DNA of 47,428 bases from Candidatus Omnitrophota bacterium (GTDB taxonomy: Bacteria > Omnitrophota > Omnitrophia > Omnitrophales > JACQLI01). Under the pieces are notes generated by a model that was given only the letters and a program-made list of their open reading frames with translations, searched no databases and had not been told where the DNA came from. The stretch lies in assembly GCA_016179745.1 (NCBI GenBank), contig JACPCP010000024.1, forward strand, positions 5,037 through 52,464, read 5' to 3'. The position numbers were made by a program, and so were the translations under genes. The number at the start of each line of letters is the position of its first letter. The first letter of the stretch is position 1. Positions 12,264 to 21,560 of the stretch are shown piece by piece.

Positions 12264-13733
12264 TCAGGGAATCAAGACTCCAAGTTTTGTGAGAAGGGCG
12301 CTGAGGCTCGGGGTCAGGTAATGGAGGATTAATTTGGGATAAATTCCGACCACCAGGATCGGAATCATCAAGGGAACCAAAGTGAAAAGTTCCCGGCGGT
12401 CGATGTCGGCCAGTTTCTCCCATTTCGGGTTCACCGGGCCCAGGAGGACCCGCTGGATCATGAGAAGAAGATACGTGGCCGCCAGGATGATTCCGGTCAA
12501 GGAAAGGATCGTGAGGGTTCGATAAACCGGGAAAGTTCCGAGGAGGCAGAGGAATTCGCTCACGAATCCGCTCAGGCCGGGGAGTCCGAGGGAAGCCAGC
12601 GAAAAGAAGATAAGAATTCCCGAATAGACACTCATCCTGGCGCCGAGCCCGCCGAAGACATTAAGGTCCCTTGTGTGCGCCCGGTCGTAGAGAACGCCCA
12701 CCAATAAGAAGAGCCCGCCCGTGATGACCCCGTGATTGAACATTTGAAGCATCGCCCCGTTAAAACCGTCCCGGGTAAAAGCCGCCAGTCCGAGAAGGAC
12801 AAATCCCATGTGGCTCACGCTCGAATAAGCCACCATCTTTTTGAAGTCCTGCTGGGCCAGCGCCACAAATCCGCCGTAGACAATGCCGATCACAGCAAGG
12901 ACGGCCATGGCCGGGCGGAACCACTGGGCCGCTTCCGGAAGGATCGGGTAACTGACCCTGAAAAATCCGTAGGTCCCCATTTTGAGGAGAACGCCGGCGA
13001 GAAGCACGCTGATCGGAGTCGGCGCCTCCACGTGGGCATCCGGGAGCCACGTGTGAAAGGGCCAGACCGGGACCTTGATGGCGAATCCGAAAAAGAAGGC
13101 GAGGAAAATAACCTGCTGGAAAAAGAGGGGATACGTCCTCGTGCCAAGCTCCAGCATATTGAAGGTGTGAGGCGCTTCGAAGAAATAAAGCGCCAGGATT
13201 CCGAGCAGCATAAAGAGACTTCCTGCCAGCGTATAAAGGAAGAATTTGATCGCCGCATACTCCTTCCTCGGCCCGCCCCAGATTCCGATCAGAAAATACA
13301 TGGGGACCAGCACCACTTCCCAGAAGATATAGAAGAGGAAGAGGTCGAGCGCCAGAAAGGTTCCGAGCATCCCGGTGGTGAGGAGAAGATAAAGGAAGTA
13401 ATACTCTTTCTCCCGTTCCTGGATGCCAAAGGAGCCGATGCAGGCCAAAAATGAAAGGAGCAGGGTCAAGATCACCATCGGGAAATTGATCCCGTCGAGG
13501 CCGAGGGTGTAATGGACACCGATTTGCGGGATCCAGGCGTGGTCTTCAAGGAGTTGAACGCCCGTGTCCAGCGGATTGAACTGGGCCCACACGAGGAGGC
13601 CGAGGAAGAACCCGAAACCGGTCACACCCGTGGCGATCCATTTGACCCAGTCCATTTTGGATTTCGGGACAAAGAGGATACCCAGACCGGCTACGAGGGG
13701 CGAGAAGACGATCCACGAAAGAAGATGAGACAT
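12264..13733 (-). CDS. nuoM: NADH-quinone oxidoreductase subunit M
   Basis: A 489-residue antiporter-like subunit. The conserved glutamate is in FLFYIFWEVVLVPMYFLIGI, and the lysine and histidines in FAIKVPVWPFHTWLPDAHVE, matching the family's proton-pathway residues. The start was placed at the ATG at 13733 (MSHLLSWIVFSPLVAGLG). The open frame extends further upstream but into nuoL and is not protein-like. It follows nuoL by 11 bp. Confidence 0.97.
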   Translation of the reverse strand: MSHLLSWIVFSPLVAGLGILFVPKSKMDWVKWIATGVTGFGFFLGLLVWAQFNPLDTGVQLLEDHAWIPQIGVHYTLGLDGINFPMVILTLLLSFLACIGSFGIQEREKEYYFLYLLLTTGMLGTFLALDLFLFYIFWEVVLVPMYFLIGIWGGPRKEYAAIKFFLYTLAGSLFMLLGILALYFFEAPHTFNMLELGTRTYPLFFQQVIFLAFFFGFAIKVPVWPFHTWLPDAHVEAPTPISVLLAGVLLKMGTYGFFRVSYPILPEAAQWFRPAMAVLAVIGIVYGGFVALAQQDFKKMVAYSSVSHMGFVLLGLAAFTRDGFNGAMLQMFNHGVITGGLFLLVGVLYDRAHTRDLNVFGGLGARMSVYSGILIFFSLASLGLPGLSGFVSEFLCLLGTFPVYRTLTILSLTGIILAATYLLLMIQRVLLGPVNPKWEKLADIDRRELFTLVPLMIPILVVGIYPKLILHYLTPSLSALLTKLGVLIP

Positions 13734-13744
13734 TTTAGATTCTC

Positions 13745-15667
13745 CTATTGGTTCAGTTCGAAAAAGAGAATTAACAAGACGCCCGCAAAAAGGACGAACA
13801 TATAATTTTGGACGAGGCCGGTCTGGAGGCGGCGAAGGACGCTTGAGAATCCCCGGATCACGGCGCCCACGCCGTTGACGAGGCCGTCGACAATATGAAT
13901 ATCCACCCAATTTTTAAGATCGCTCAACCGAAGGGTGTTGAGCCCCGTGCCGTTCACAGCCCCGTCAATCACAGATTGGTCGAAGCGGTTTAAAAGGCCG
14001 CCCAGCCCATACCACGCCCGGATCACAGTGGCCTGATAAAGTTCGTCAAACCAGAACTTGCGGGAAGAAGCGAGGTAGAGCGGTTTCAAAATTCTTCCAA
14101 AAAATGGGGCCAGCGCCGGAAAGAGAAGATAAATCAAACCGGCCAGTAAAATTCCCCCTCCGCCGCAAGCGACCGAGATTTGCATCACAAGCGGATTGGC
14201 CGTATGTTCGACGCCGTGGGCGTGGGGTTCGATAAAAGTTTGAAAGGCGTGATGCATCCAGGGAGAACCCGGAAGCCCCATCACGGCAGAGCCGAGGGCG
14301 AGAAGCCAGAGGGGCGTGGTCATCACGGCCGGCGATTCGTGGACGTGAAGTTCCTTTCGGGGTTTTCCGAAGAAGGTCAAAAAAACGAGGCGAAACATGT
14401 AGAAGGCGGTCATCGTCGCTGTCACCGTCAAGGTGTAATAAAAGATCGGGTTCCCGGCGTTAAAGGCCGCCACGAGGATTTCATCCTTGCTCCAGAAACC
14501 GGAAAAGGGCGGCACACCGGCAATGGCAAGAGAGGCGATGACAAAAGTCCAGGTCGTGTGCGGCATTTTTTTCCAGAGCCCGCCCATTTCCCGGAGGTCC
14601 TGGGTGCCCGTGCCGTGAATGACGCTTCCGGCCCCCAGAAAGAGAAGCGCCTTGAAGAAGGCGTGGGTCATCAAATGAAACGTTCCGGCCGAGTAACCCT
14701 TGAGCCCGAGCGCTGCAATCATAAAACCCAATTGAGAGATGGTGGAATAGGCGAGCACTCGCTTGATGTCGGTTTGGGTCAGGGCAATGAAGGCGGCCAG
14801 GAAAGCCGTGAACGTTCCAATCGAGGCGACGACCGGCAACGCATCCGGGAAGGTTACGAGCATTCCAAACGAGCGGGCCACGAGGTAGACGCCGGCCGCT
14901 ACCATGGTTGCGGCGTGGATCAGGGCGCTCACCGGGGTCGGGCCCTCCATCGCATCGGGGAGCCAGACGTGCAGCGGGAACTGGGCGGATTTTCCGATAG
15001 CGCCGCAGAAAATCAGAAGCGCCGCCAGCGTTAGAATTTGGGACTGGCCGGCAAAGGTCCCGAGGAATTCCGGATTGAGATCAACAAGCCGGACCGAACC
15101 GGTTGTGAAATAAAGGAGAAGGATCCCGAGGAAAAATCCCACGTCGCCGATTCGAGTCGTGATGAAGGCCTTTTTTGAGGCCTGGGCCGCCGAATCTTTT
15201 TCAAACCAGAACCCGATGAGAAAGTAAGAGCAGAGCCCGACCAGTTCCCACGAGATATAGAGAAGGACCAAATTGTCGGCGAGGACCAAAGTCAGCATCG
15301 AGAACATGAAAAGGGAAAGGTAGGCGAAGAAGCGGGAAAATCCCGGGTCTTCGTGCATGTAGCCCACCGAATAAATGATGATGAGCGTTCCGACGACCGT
15401 GACGACAAAAAGCATCATGGCGCTCAGGGGGTCGATCAGGATTCCAAATCGCAAAGGGGCGCCGCCCAATCTGAGCCATTCGAATTGACTTTGAAACACA
15501 GCCCCCCGAAGCGTTCCGATCACGAAGGGGAGGGACGTGACGAGCGCCGCCAGACTTGCGCCGATCGCCACCTTTGCGCTTTTCGGGCCGAGACGCTTCC
15601 CGTAGAAAATCAGGAAGACAAACGAGGCCAGCGGGAATAGGGGAATGAAATAGGCGAGATTTACCAT
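13745..15667 (-). CDS. nuoL: NADH-quinone oxidoreductase subunit L
   Basis: A 640-residue protein, the largest antiporter-like subunit. The conserved glutamate is in [20 protein letters not shown] (about residue 143) and the lysine in [20 protein letters not shown]. The C-terminal part carries the long lateral helix that braces the membrane arm. The start ATGGTAA overlaps the nuoK stop (TAA), so it is coupled to nuoK. Length is normal. Confidence 0.97.
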   Translation of the reverse strand: MVNLAYFIPLFPLASFVFLIFYGKRLGPKSAKVAIGASLAALVTSLPFVIGTLRGAVFQSQFEWLRLGGAPLRFGILIDPLSAMMLFVVTVVGTLIIIYSVGYMHEDPGFSRFFAYLSLFMFSMLTLVLADNLVLLYISWELVGLCSYFLIGFWFEKDSAAQASKKAFITTRIGDVGFFLGILLLYFTTGSVRLVDLNPEFLGTFAGQSQILTLAALLIFCGAIGKSAQFPLHVWLPDAMEGPTPVSALIHAATMVAAGVYLVARSFGMLVTFPDALPVVASIGTFTAFLAAFIALTQTDIKRVLAYSTISQLGFMIAALGLKGYSAGTFHLMTHAFFKALLFLGAGSVIHGTGTQDLREMGGLWKKMPHTTWTFVIASLAIAGVPPFSGFWSKDEILVAAFNAGNPIFYYTLTVTATMTAFYMFRLVFLTFFGKPRKELHVHESPAVMTTPLWLLALGSAVMGLPGSPWMHHAFQTFIEPHAHGVEHTANPLVMQISVACGGGGILLAGLIYLLFPALAPFFGRILKPLYLASSRKFWFDELYQATVIRAWYGLGGLLNRFDQSVIDGAVNGTGLNTLRLSDLKNWVDIHIVDGLVNGVGAVIRGFSSVLRRLQTGLVQNYMFVLFAGVLLILFFELNQ

Positions 15668-15972
15668 TTGAGGAGATTCACCTCATCGGTATAAATCGTG
15701 CGGCGGACCCGGTAGAGCGCCAGCACGATCGCAAGTCCCACGGTCGCTCCCACGGCCGCCAGCGTGATCACGATGACGGCGAAGACCTGCCCCGTCACCG
15801 GGTTCAGGGCCGTCGTGCGGGAGAAGGCGATCAGGTTCACATTTACGGCATTCAAAATCAGTTCAATCGAAATCAGGATTCCGATCACGTTCCGTCTCAC
15901 GAGCGCCCCGTAAAGTCCGATCGCAAACAGCCCCGCCGCAAAAATGAGGATGTGCTGCAATGGAATTAACAT
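15661..15972 (-). CDS. nuoK: NADH-quinone oxidoreductase subunit K with substituted TM3 glutamate
   Basis: A 103-residue, three-helix NuoK. The helix-2 glutamate is present (E37, in [16 protein letters not shown]). The conserved helix-3 glutamate (E. coli E72, normally AAAEA) is replaced by glycine: residues 71-78 read LAAVGATV with G75 at that site. The DNA codes this unambiguously. In E. coli E36 is essential and E72 contributes to pumping, so the proton path may be modified. The other NuoK at 208 retains both. A Shine-Dalgarno (AGGAGGGCGCTT) precedes the ATG. It is separated from nuoJ by 490 bp, unusual in a nuo operon. Confidence 0.95.
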   Translation of the reverse strand: MLIPLQHILIFAAGLFAIGLYGALVRRNVIGILISIELILNAVNVNLIAFSRTTALNPVTGQVFAVIVITLAAVGATVGLAIVLALYRVRRTIYTDEVNLLKW

Positions 15973-16137
15973 AAGCGCCCTCCTGCTTCATCACGGGTCG
16001 TCTTGGGAGAAATTCTCATCCTCGGCGCCGGGTTCTCTTCGCAGCAGAATCTCCCACGCCTTCCGGGGACGCTCGGCAGACGGTTATTGGGAACAAGATC
16101 GATGGACGCTTTGAGTCCGCCTCGCTCATGCGGGCCT

Positions 16138-16163
16138 GGGGCGAAATGTTGCGATTTCGCCCC
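16138..16163. other. Perfect inverted repeat (10-bp stem, 6-nt loop)
   Basis: Arms GGGGCGAAAT (16138-16147) and ATTTCGCCCC (16154-16163) enclose the loop GTTGCG. There is no T-run on either side, so it is not a standard intrinsic terminator. It lies between nuoJ and nuoK, close to the palindromic repeat. Confidence 0.75.
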
Positions 16164-16201
16164 GAATTCTCCTTCCCCGACGCCCGTCAGGGCCGGTTCA
16201 G

Positions 16202-16339
16202 TCCTAGAAATCTCGGGATTCCGGGGATGGGAAAACCCGGCCGAGGGGCTTAAGCGTAGGACCGGGTGGGCCCCGTCCCCGGAATCCCCTAGATTTCTTG
16301 AAGTGAGGCCCGGGCGGAGGGGAAGGGAGAATTTCTCCT
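16202..16339. repeat. Dispersed palindromic repeat, copy 2
   Basis: Same orientation as copy 1 at 1-138, with differences at 16214 and 16245 only. Bases 16202-16301 form the 100-bp imperfect palindrome centred near 16251.5, and the remainder is the shared purine-rich tail. It lies between nuoJ and nuoK of the main cluster. Homology ends sharply at 16339 on the right; on the left it cannot be judged because copy 1 is cut by the window edge. Confidence 0.9.
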
Positions 16340-16462
16340 TGTAAACTACCGTTGTCAGTCGGCTGAGCGGCCGACGGAGGCCGGAGGTCCCCTTTTGGCA
16401 TACCTCTCCACTCCATTGCGGCGATCGCTGCCTCCAGGCGTTGGGGAAATTTTGCATCCTAT

Positions 16463-16966
16463 TTAATCCTTCCTCGCAATTACGATGGCGCCGATCAGGG
16501 CGGCCAGGAGAACAATCGAAACCACTTCGAAGGGAAATACAAATTCCCCCAAGAGGGCCTTTGCCAGGACCCGGACCGTGACCGGGGTCAGCGCCGCCTC
16601 GGAGACGGGCCAGTTTGTTTTCAGGAAAAGCGAGCCGAGGAGAGCCGCCAAAATTAAAAGACCGGCCAGGGCCGGCCCGCTTTGTTTGTTTGCCTGCGGA
16701 ATCGTTGGGTCCCCGAGGCGATGCGTCAGCATGATGGCAAAAAGAATCAGGGTCACGACCGCCCCCACGTAAAGAAGGATTTGGACCCCGGCCAGAAAAT
16801 CAGCCCGGAGCGCCAGATAAATGCCCGCAACGCCGAGGAGGGTCCCGGCGAGGGCGAGGGCCGAGTGAAAAATATTCCGGAACGTCACGACACCGACCGC
16901 CGCCAAAAGGCTTAGGGCCATCAGGAGGTAAATCCCGGTTTTGACGAGTAAAACGAGCGGACTCAT
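16463..16966 (-). CDS. nuoJ: NADH-quinone oxidoreductase subunit J
   Basis: A 167-residue membrane subunit of complex I with about five helices and the NuoJ motif VQILLYVGAVVTLILFAIML. It begins directly at the end of nuoH (adjacent codons) and is followed by the 490-bp gap before nuoK. It is only distantly similar to the nuoJ at 507. Length and hydropathy are normal for the family. Confidence 0.95.
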   Translation of the reverse strand: MSPLVLLVKTGIYLLMALSLLAAVGVVTFRNIFHSALALAGTLLGVAGIYLALRADFLAGVQILLYVGAVVTLILFAIMLTHRLGDPTIPQANKQSGPALAGLLILAALLGSLFLKTNWPVSEAALTPVTVRVLAKALLGEFVFPFEVVSIVLLAALIGAIVIARKD

Positions 16967-18121
16967 TTATTCGGCGAACTCATAAGTTCTTTTTTCGGGC
17001 AGGGCGGTGCGATTCAAGGCCATAAGCGCCCAGAAGGTGAGGCCCAAAAGGGCCACGGCCGTCCCGACCCGCCAGCGAAGGTCCGGAATAAAAAACCAAA
17101 GCCCCGCCACAAAAATATTCACGAGTGTCAGGGGCAGCAGGAATTTCCAGGCGAGCCCCATCAATTGATCGACCCGAAGCCTCGGGAGTGTCCCCCGGAA
17201 CCACATCATCACAAAGACCAGCGCATAAGTCTTGATGAAAAACCAGGCCCAGGAGGGGAGCCCCGGGGCTCCCTGCCAGCCGCCGAGAAAAAGCACGGCC
17301 GTGAGGCCTGAGACGGTAAACACGTTCATGAATTCTGCCATATACCAGAGGGCGAATTTCATGCCGCTGTATTCGGTGTGAAAACCGGCCACAATTTCCG
17401 ATTCGCCTTCAGGGATATCAAAGGGGGTCCGGTTGCATTCGGCGACGCCCGAGAGATAAAAGGTGATGAAGGCCGTGAATCCCCAGGGGGTGAAGACAAA
17501 CCACTTGAATCCATTCCAGCCTCCCTGCGATTCCACAAGGTCCACCGTGGAAAGGCTGCCGGCGGCGAGAATTACGGGGACGACCGAGAGCACCATCGGG
17601 ACTTCATAGGAGACGAGCTGCGCCACACTTCGCATTCCGCCGAGGAGTGAAAATTTATTCCGGGAGGCCCAGGCGCCCATGAAAATCGAAAGCGTGGTGG
17701 TGGCCGAGACGGCCAGAAAGAAAAGGACTCCGATATTCAGGTTCACCGCCGTCATGTTGCGGCCGAAGGGGAGGACCGAAAAGACCAGGAGCGACGGGAT
17801 CACAATCGCAATCGGGGCGAGGAGGTGCACCGCTTTGTCGGCGCCTTCCGGGACAATGTCTTCCTTGGTCAGCATCTTGACCCCGTCGGCGATCGGCTGA
17901 AGAAGCCCGAAGATCCCCACCCGGTTCGGCCCGATCCGGTTTTGGATTCTCCCCAGCAACTTTCTTTCAAACCACGTGAGATACATCATGGTGAAGGGGC
18001 CCAAAACCATGATGGCGCCGATGGAAATAAAAATAGAAACGAGGACGACCGTCCAATCCGGGAGGAAGGCCGAGAATAGATTCAGCAGGGCCTTTTTGGA
18101 ATTGACGAAGATGGGGTCCAT
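16967..18121 (-). CDS. nuoH: NADH-quinone oxidoreductase subunit H
   Basis: A 384-residue core membrane subunit at the quinone-binding junction. The family blocks WFERKLLGRIQNRIGPNRVG, IADGVKMLTKED and the loop FDIPEGESEIVAGFHTEYSG (conserved acidic E-channel residues) are all clear. It is somewhat longer than the usual 320-345 residues at the N- and C-termini. In this cluster nuoH follows nuoI, the reverse of the E. coli order. It overlaps nuoI by 1 nt. Confidence 0.97.
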   Translation of the reverse strand: MDPIFVNSKKALLNLFSAFLPDWTVVLVSIFISIGAIMVLGPFTMMYLTWFERKLLGRIQNRIGPNRVGIFGLLQPIADGVKMLTKEDIVPEGADKAVHLLAPIAIVIPSLLVFSVLPFGRNMTAVNLNIGVLFFLAVSATTTLSIFMGAWASRNKFSLLGGMRSVAQLVSYEVPMVLSVVPVILAAGSLSTVDLVESQGGWNGFKWFVFTPWGFTAFITFYLSGVAECNRTPFDIPEGESEIVAGFHTEYSGMKFALWYMAEFMNVFTVSGLTAVLFLGGWQGAPGLPSWAWFFIKTYALVFVMMWFRGTLPRLRVDQLMGLAWKFLLPLTLVNIFVAGLWFFIPDLRWRVGTAVALLGLTFWALMALNRTALPEKRTYEFAE

Positions 18122-18717
18122 TAGGGTTGGGGGGACGGGGGTGTCTGGGGTTTCGGTTGAGCGGCGGCTTGGACAGTGGCTTGAGCCGCTGCCTTTTTCT
18201 CAGCGTCCTTCTTGCGGCGTTCTTCGATGGCGGCGAAATCCGTCGGCCGGATTTTCTGGAAATGAGCTGTGGACTTCAGGAGGTCGTCCCGGTGATAGAC
18301 CAGGCTCTTCTGGCGTTCCGGTCCGCCGATTTCAAATTCGTGATCCATGAAGATGGCGTCAAAGGGGCAGGCCTCTTCGCAGATGCCGCAGTTCATACAG
18401 ACGGTGAAGTCAATATCAAAGACCTTCGGCCGCTTGAGGGGCTTTCCCTCGCTGTCGGTGTCCCGGACAATGTAAATGCATTTCGGCGGGCACTCCTTGG
18501 CGCAGATGTCACAGGAGACGCAGCGGATGTTGTCGACGGTTCCGTCAAAAACAAGAAAGGGAAAATTCCGGAAATTTTCCTTTTCGGGGAGCCGCTCCTC
18601 CGGATACTGGACCGTGACTATCCCGCCCGTCTCAAGCGAGTCCGGCCGGCGGGGCAGAACGTAGCTCGCCAGAAAATTTTTCAGTGTGATTCCCATTCCA
18701 CGAAGGACGCCCAGCAT
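18121..18717 (-). CDS. nuoI: NADH-quinone oxidoreductase subunit I (2x[4Fe-4S] ferredoxin)
   Basis: A 198-residue subunit that carries clusters N6a and N6b, relaying electrons to NuoB. Two canonical motifs are visible: CVSCDICAKECP (about residues 66-77) and CMNCGICEEACP (about 107-118). The protein ends in an Ala/Gln/Pro-rich low-complexity tail of about 35 residues (KKAAAQATVQAAAQPKPQ...), not part of the fold. It overlaps nuoD and nuoH by 1 nt each. Placement before nuoH differs from the textbook order. Confidence 0.96.
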   Translation of the reverse strand: MLGVLRGMGITLKNFLASYVLPRRPDSLETGGIVTVQYPEERLPEKENFRNFPFLVFDGTVDNIRCVSCDICAKECPPKCIYIVRDTDSEGKPLKRPKVFDIDFTVCMNCGICEEACPFDAIFMDHEFEIGGPERQKSLVYHRDDLLKSTAHFQKIRPTDFAAIEERRKKDAEKKAAAQATVQAAAQPKPQTPPSPQP

Positions 18718-19886
18718 CAGTGGTCCAATTCTCCCAAAACGATATCGATGCTTCCCAAAATGATCACGGCATCGGCCACTTTATGGCCGAGGCAGAGGTC
18801 TTCGAGCACCGTCAAATTGATGAGACTCGGCGCCCGGACGTGGTAACGCCAGGGCTGGGCCGTTCCGTCGCTCACCAGGTAAAACCCAAGTTCTCCCTTG
18901 GGGGCCTCGACCCGCCCGTAGGCCTCGCCCTTCGGCGGCTTGAAATTCCGGGGGGCCTTGGCGAGGGCCGCAAATTTGGGGTTCATGACCGGCCCCGCCG
19001 GAATTTCTTTCAAGGCCTGCTCCAGGATTTTCAGGCTCTCCCGCATTTCAAGGATCCGGACGAGGTAACGGTCGTAAACGTCGCCTATCTTTCCAAGCGG
19101 GATTTTAAATTTGAAACGGTCATAGATGGAATAGCGGTCGACTTTTCGGAGGTCATAATTGACGCCGGAGGCCCGGGCCATGGGGCCTGTGATGCCGGCA
19201 TTGACAGCCAGGTCATAGGGAAGGACGCCCACCTTCTGGCAGCGTATGCAGAGGATTTCATTCCGGGTGAGGAGCCCCTCGAATTCGTCCAGGAATTTCG
19301 GAAAGCCCCGGACGATTTTTTTAATTCGTTCGGTCACAGCCGGCGTGAGGTCCCGTTTCACTCCGCCGAACCGGAGATAATTACACATCATTCGGGAGCC
19401 CGCTACCTCTTCAAAGACATCCAGAATTTTTTCCCGTTCCCGGAAGGCGTAGAGGACCGGCGTGAAGAAGGCGCCCAGGTCATTCAAAAGGAACCCGATG
19501 ACCGAGACGTGGTTCACAAGCCGGGTCAACTCGGCCATGATCACTCGAACGTATTGGGCCCGTTCCGGCACGTCGATTTTGGCAAGCCGCTCCACGGCCA
19601 GGGCGTAGCCGAAGTTGTTGGACATCGAATTAAAATAATCGAGCCGGTCGGTGTAGGGCATGGAGCCCAGGTAAGACATATTCTCCGCAATCTGCTCGTG
19701 ATTGCGGTGGAGGTAGCCCATGACGGGTTTCAGGGAGACAATCGTCTCGCCCTCGAGTTTGACATTCATCCGGAAAACACCGTGCGTGCTCGGGTGCTGG
19801 GGCCCGAGATTAACCTCGAAGGTTTCGGTGTCTTGAAGGACCGGGTCGCTGGCTTGAAAGGTTTTTTCGAGGACCGGGGGGCTCAT
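18717..19886 (-). CDS. nuoD: NADH-quinone oxidoreductase subunit D (49-kDa subunit)
   Basis: A 389-residue quinone-pocket subunit related to the large subunit of NiFe hydrogenases. It contains the N-terminal signature [15 protein letters not shown], the [12 protein letters not shown] segment and the C-terminal region ending DIVLGELDH, close to the family's DIVFGEVDR. The ATG at 19886 gives the normal N-terminus and overlaps the nuoC stop (ATGA). The open frame upstream of it lies inside nuoC and was rejected. NuoC and NuoD are separate here. Confidence 0.97.
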   Translation of the reverse strand: MSPPVLEKTFQASDPVLQDTETFEVNLGPQHPSTHGVFRMNVKLEGETIVSLKPVMGYLHRNHEQIAENMSYLGSMPYTDRLDYFNSMSNNFGYALAVERLAKIDVPERAQYVRVIMAELTRLVNHVSVIGFLLNDLGAFFTPVLYAFREREKILDVFEEVAGSRMMCNYLRFGGVKRDLTPAVTERIKKIVRGFPKFLDEFEGLLTRNEILCIRCQKVGVLPYDLAVNAGITGPMARASGVNYDLRKVDRYSIYDRFKFKIPLGKIGDVYDRYLVRILEMRESLKILEQALKEIPAGPVMNPKFAALAKAPRNFKPPKGEAYGRVEAPKGELGFYLVSDGTAQPWRYHVRAPSLINLTVLEDLCLGHKVADAVIILGSIDIVLGELDH

Positions 19887-20467
19887 ACGGCCTCCGCTCC
19901 CGGTTTGGGCCGCTCGGCCCGGGCCTCTTTGCCCGCCGCCTTCAGGTCCTGGGCGTATTGCTTGTATTCCGCCGGCACCGTGACCCCGTGCCGCTCTAGC
20001 CACTCCACGTCGTCCCATTCGAGCACGTCTTCATTTTCCGGGAGGTAATCTTTCCGGAGGGGGTAACCCTCAAAGCCTTCCCACATGAAAATCCGGCGAA
20101 GATCGGGATGGCCTTCGTAACGAATTCCCATCATGTCGTAGGCCTCCCGCTCCTGGAATTCGGCGCTCCGGAAAAGGTGGACGAGCGAGGGAATTCGGGG
20201 GTTGTCCCGGGGGACCCGCACCCTCAGAACGACCGGCCCGGTCCGTTGGTCCACGGAATAAAGGTGATAAACGGATTCCAGGTGTTCGAGATAGTCCACG
20301 GCGGTGATGGAAGAGAGGTAATTCATTTTGAATTCCCCGGACTCCTTCAAAAACCGGGCCACCCGGACGAGATCTTCCGGCCCGAGGAGGAGCCCCTCAC
20401 CCACGATTTGAATCGGGATTCCCGGGAACTCGGACTCTAATTTTGTTTTGATTTCAGCGGGATTCAT
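19883..20467 (-). CDS. nuoC: NADH-quinone oxidoreductase subunit C (30-kDa subunit)
   Basis: A 194-residue peripheral-arm subunit. The family signature is seen in [28 protein letters not shown] and in [13 protein letters not shown]. It stabilises the NuoD-NuoB-NuoI connection. It starts directly after nuoB and overlaps nuoD by 4 nt. The C-terminal about 40 residues ([20 protein letters not shown]) are a variable tail. Confidence 0.96.
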   Translation of the reverse strand: MNPAEIKTKLESEFPGIPIQIVGEGLLLGPEDLVRVARFLKESGEFKMNYLSSITAVDYLEHLESVYHLYSVDQRTGPVVLRVRVPRDNPRIPSLVHLFRSAEFQEREAYDMMGIRYEGHPDLRRIFMWEGFEGYPLRKDYLPENEDVLEWDDVEWLERHGVTVPAEYKQYAQDLKAAGKEARAERPKPGAEAV

Positions 20468-21193
20468 TTAAACCGTTCCTACCTTGACGTTGGGGTCCCC
20501 GAAGGTTTCGAATTTCGGCGCTGCGGTCTTCTTTCCAAGGAGGATCGGATCGCCGTAGCGCTCCCGCCGCCGGCTTGCCGTCTCGGGCCGCCAAACGTCC
20601 GGATTAAATTTGGGAATGAGGCCTTTCGGACCGAATTCTGGAATCGGGAATTCCCGCTTGAGGCCCCGTTGATACCATTCGTTTTTTTCGATTTCCTGGC
20701 CGTCGATTTTTCGCTGCAGTTCGGTGATGCCCCAAAGGAGCGCCTCGGGTCGTGGGGGACAGCCCGGGAGGTGCACGTCGACCGGGATGTAGCGGTCGAT
20801 TCCCTTGAGGACATTGGTGCCGTCGATAAAAGGGCCGCCGGCAATAGAGCAGGCGCCCATGGTGATGACGTATTTGGGTTCGGGCATTTGGTTGTAGAGC
20901 CGGACAACCTGCGGTGCCATTTTTTTGGTGACGGTGCCCGAAATAATCATGAGGTCTGCCTGACGGGGAGAGGCCCGGAAGAGTTCGGCGCCGAAGCGGG
21001 CGAGGTCATAACGGGCGCAGGCCGTGGCGATCATTTCAATGGCGCAGCAGGCGAGTCCGAACTGGAGCGGCCAAATCGAGGAGCGCCGGCCCCAATTGTA
21101 AAAGTCTTCCAGGGTGGCAATGACAATTCCCTTTTTCCGGAGCTCGCTTTTGAGCCCGCTCTCCACCGTCGAGAGATTCTGGTTCAGCGTCAT
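20468..21193 (-). CDS. nuoB: NADH-quinone oxidoreductase subunit B with C-terminal extension
   Basis: A 241-residue subunit that binds terminal cluster N2. The ligand cysteines are in [12 protein letters not shown] (tandem Cys), MGACSIAGG and [13 protein letters not shown]. NuoB is usually 160-190 residues. After the last conserved helix (about residue 175) this protein continues for about 60 basic residues ([18 protein letters not shown]..., [16 protein letters not shown]). The extension could contact an alternative electron-input module, but this is inference. The gene follows nuoA by 1 nt. Confidence 0.96.
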   Translation of the reverse strand: MTLNQNLSTVESGLKSELRKKGIVIATLEDFYNWGRRSSIWPLQFGLACCAIEMIATACARYDLARFGAELFRASPRQADLMIISGTVTKKMAPQVVRLYNQMPEPKYVITMGACSIAGGPFIDGTNVLKGIDRYIPVDVHLPGCPPRPEALLWGITELQRKIDGQEIEKNEWYQRGLKREFPIPEFGPKGLIPKFNPDVWRPETASRRRERYGDPILLGKKTAAPKFETFGDPNVKVGTV

Positions 21194-21194
21194 T

Positions 21195-21560
21195 TCAATC
21201 CCACTCCAACGCCTTTTTTTTCCAGGCGTAGAGGAGTCCGGCAGCGAGGATCGCCAGGAAGATGATCATTTCCACAAATCCCGGGAGGCCGAGCTCGTGG
21301 AAGCCGACGGCCCAGGGGTAAAGATAAATTGTTTCAACGTCAAAAATGACGAAGGCGAGCGCAACAAGGTAATATTGCACCCGGAACTGGATCCAGGGAT
21401 CGCCGACCGGCTCGACCCCGCACTCGTAGGGCGCCTGCTTCAGGAGGGAGGGTTTGCGGGGCCGAATGAATCCTGCCAGAGCGAGCGGCAGCACGGCAAA
21501 GCCGACTGTGGCCAGCACAAAGATTCCGATGAATAAGTAGTGATAAAAATAAGAATCCAT
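21195..21560 (-). CDS. nuoA: NADH-quinone oxidoreductase subunit A
   Basis: A 121-residue subunit with three helices and the signature [24 protein letters not shown], including the conserved Glu-Cys-Gly loop that lines the quinone path. It begins the complex I genes proper. Its ATG overlaps the stop of the upstream FIST-domain gene (TAATG), so the two are translationally coupled. Confidence 0.96.
   Translation of the reverse strand: MDSYFYHYLFIGIFVLATVGFAVLPLALAGFIRPRKPSLLKQAPYECGVEPVGDPWIQFRVQYYLVALAFVIFDVETIYLYPWAVGFHELGLPGFVEMIIFLAILAAGLLYAWKKKALEWD

Larger units (their letters stand above)
15973..16462. other. 490-bp gap between nuoJ and nuoK, rich in dyad symmetry, no gene seen
   Basis: No protein-coding gene is supported here. 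The region holds the second copy of the 138-bp palindromic repeat (16202-16339), a perfect 10-bp stem hairpin (16138-16163), a 6-bp stem GTCGGC/GCCGAC near 16356-16373, and AT-centred palindromes GAGAAATTCTC (16013-16023) and GGAGAATTTCTCC (16326-16338), which bracket about 320 bp. The gap may be one inserted element or a structured RNA inside the nuo transcript. The only long open frame across it has no ribosome site and simply reads through the repeat. Confidence 0.6.

Noticed and set aside
16138..16163. Intrinsic terminator between nuoJ and nuoK
   Set aside because: The stem is perfect but no T-run follows on either strand, and nuoKLMN downstream have no visible promoter of their own.
15966..16457. 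163-codon open frame across the nuoJ-nuoK gap
   Set aside because: It reads through the palindromic repeat and hairpins, has no Shine-Dalgarno and no recognisable domain.
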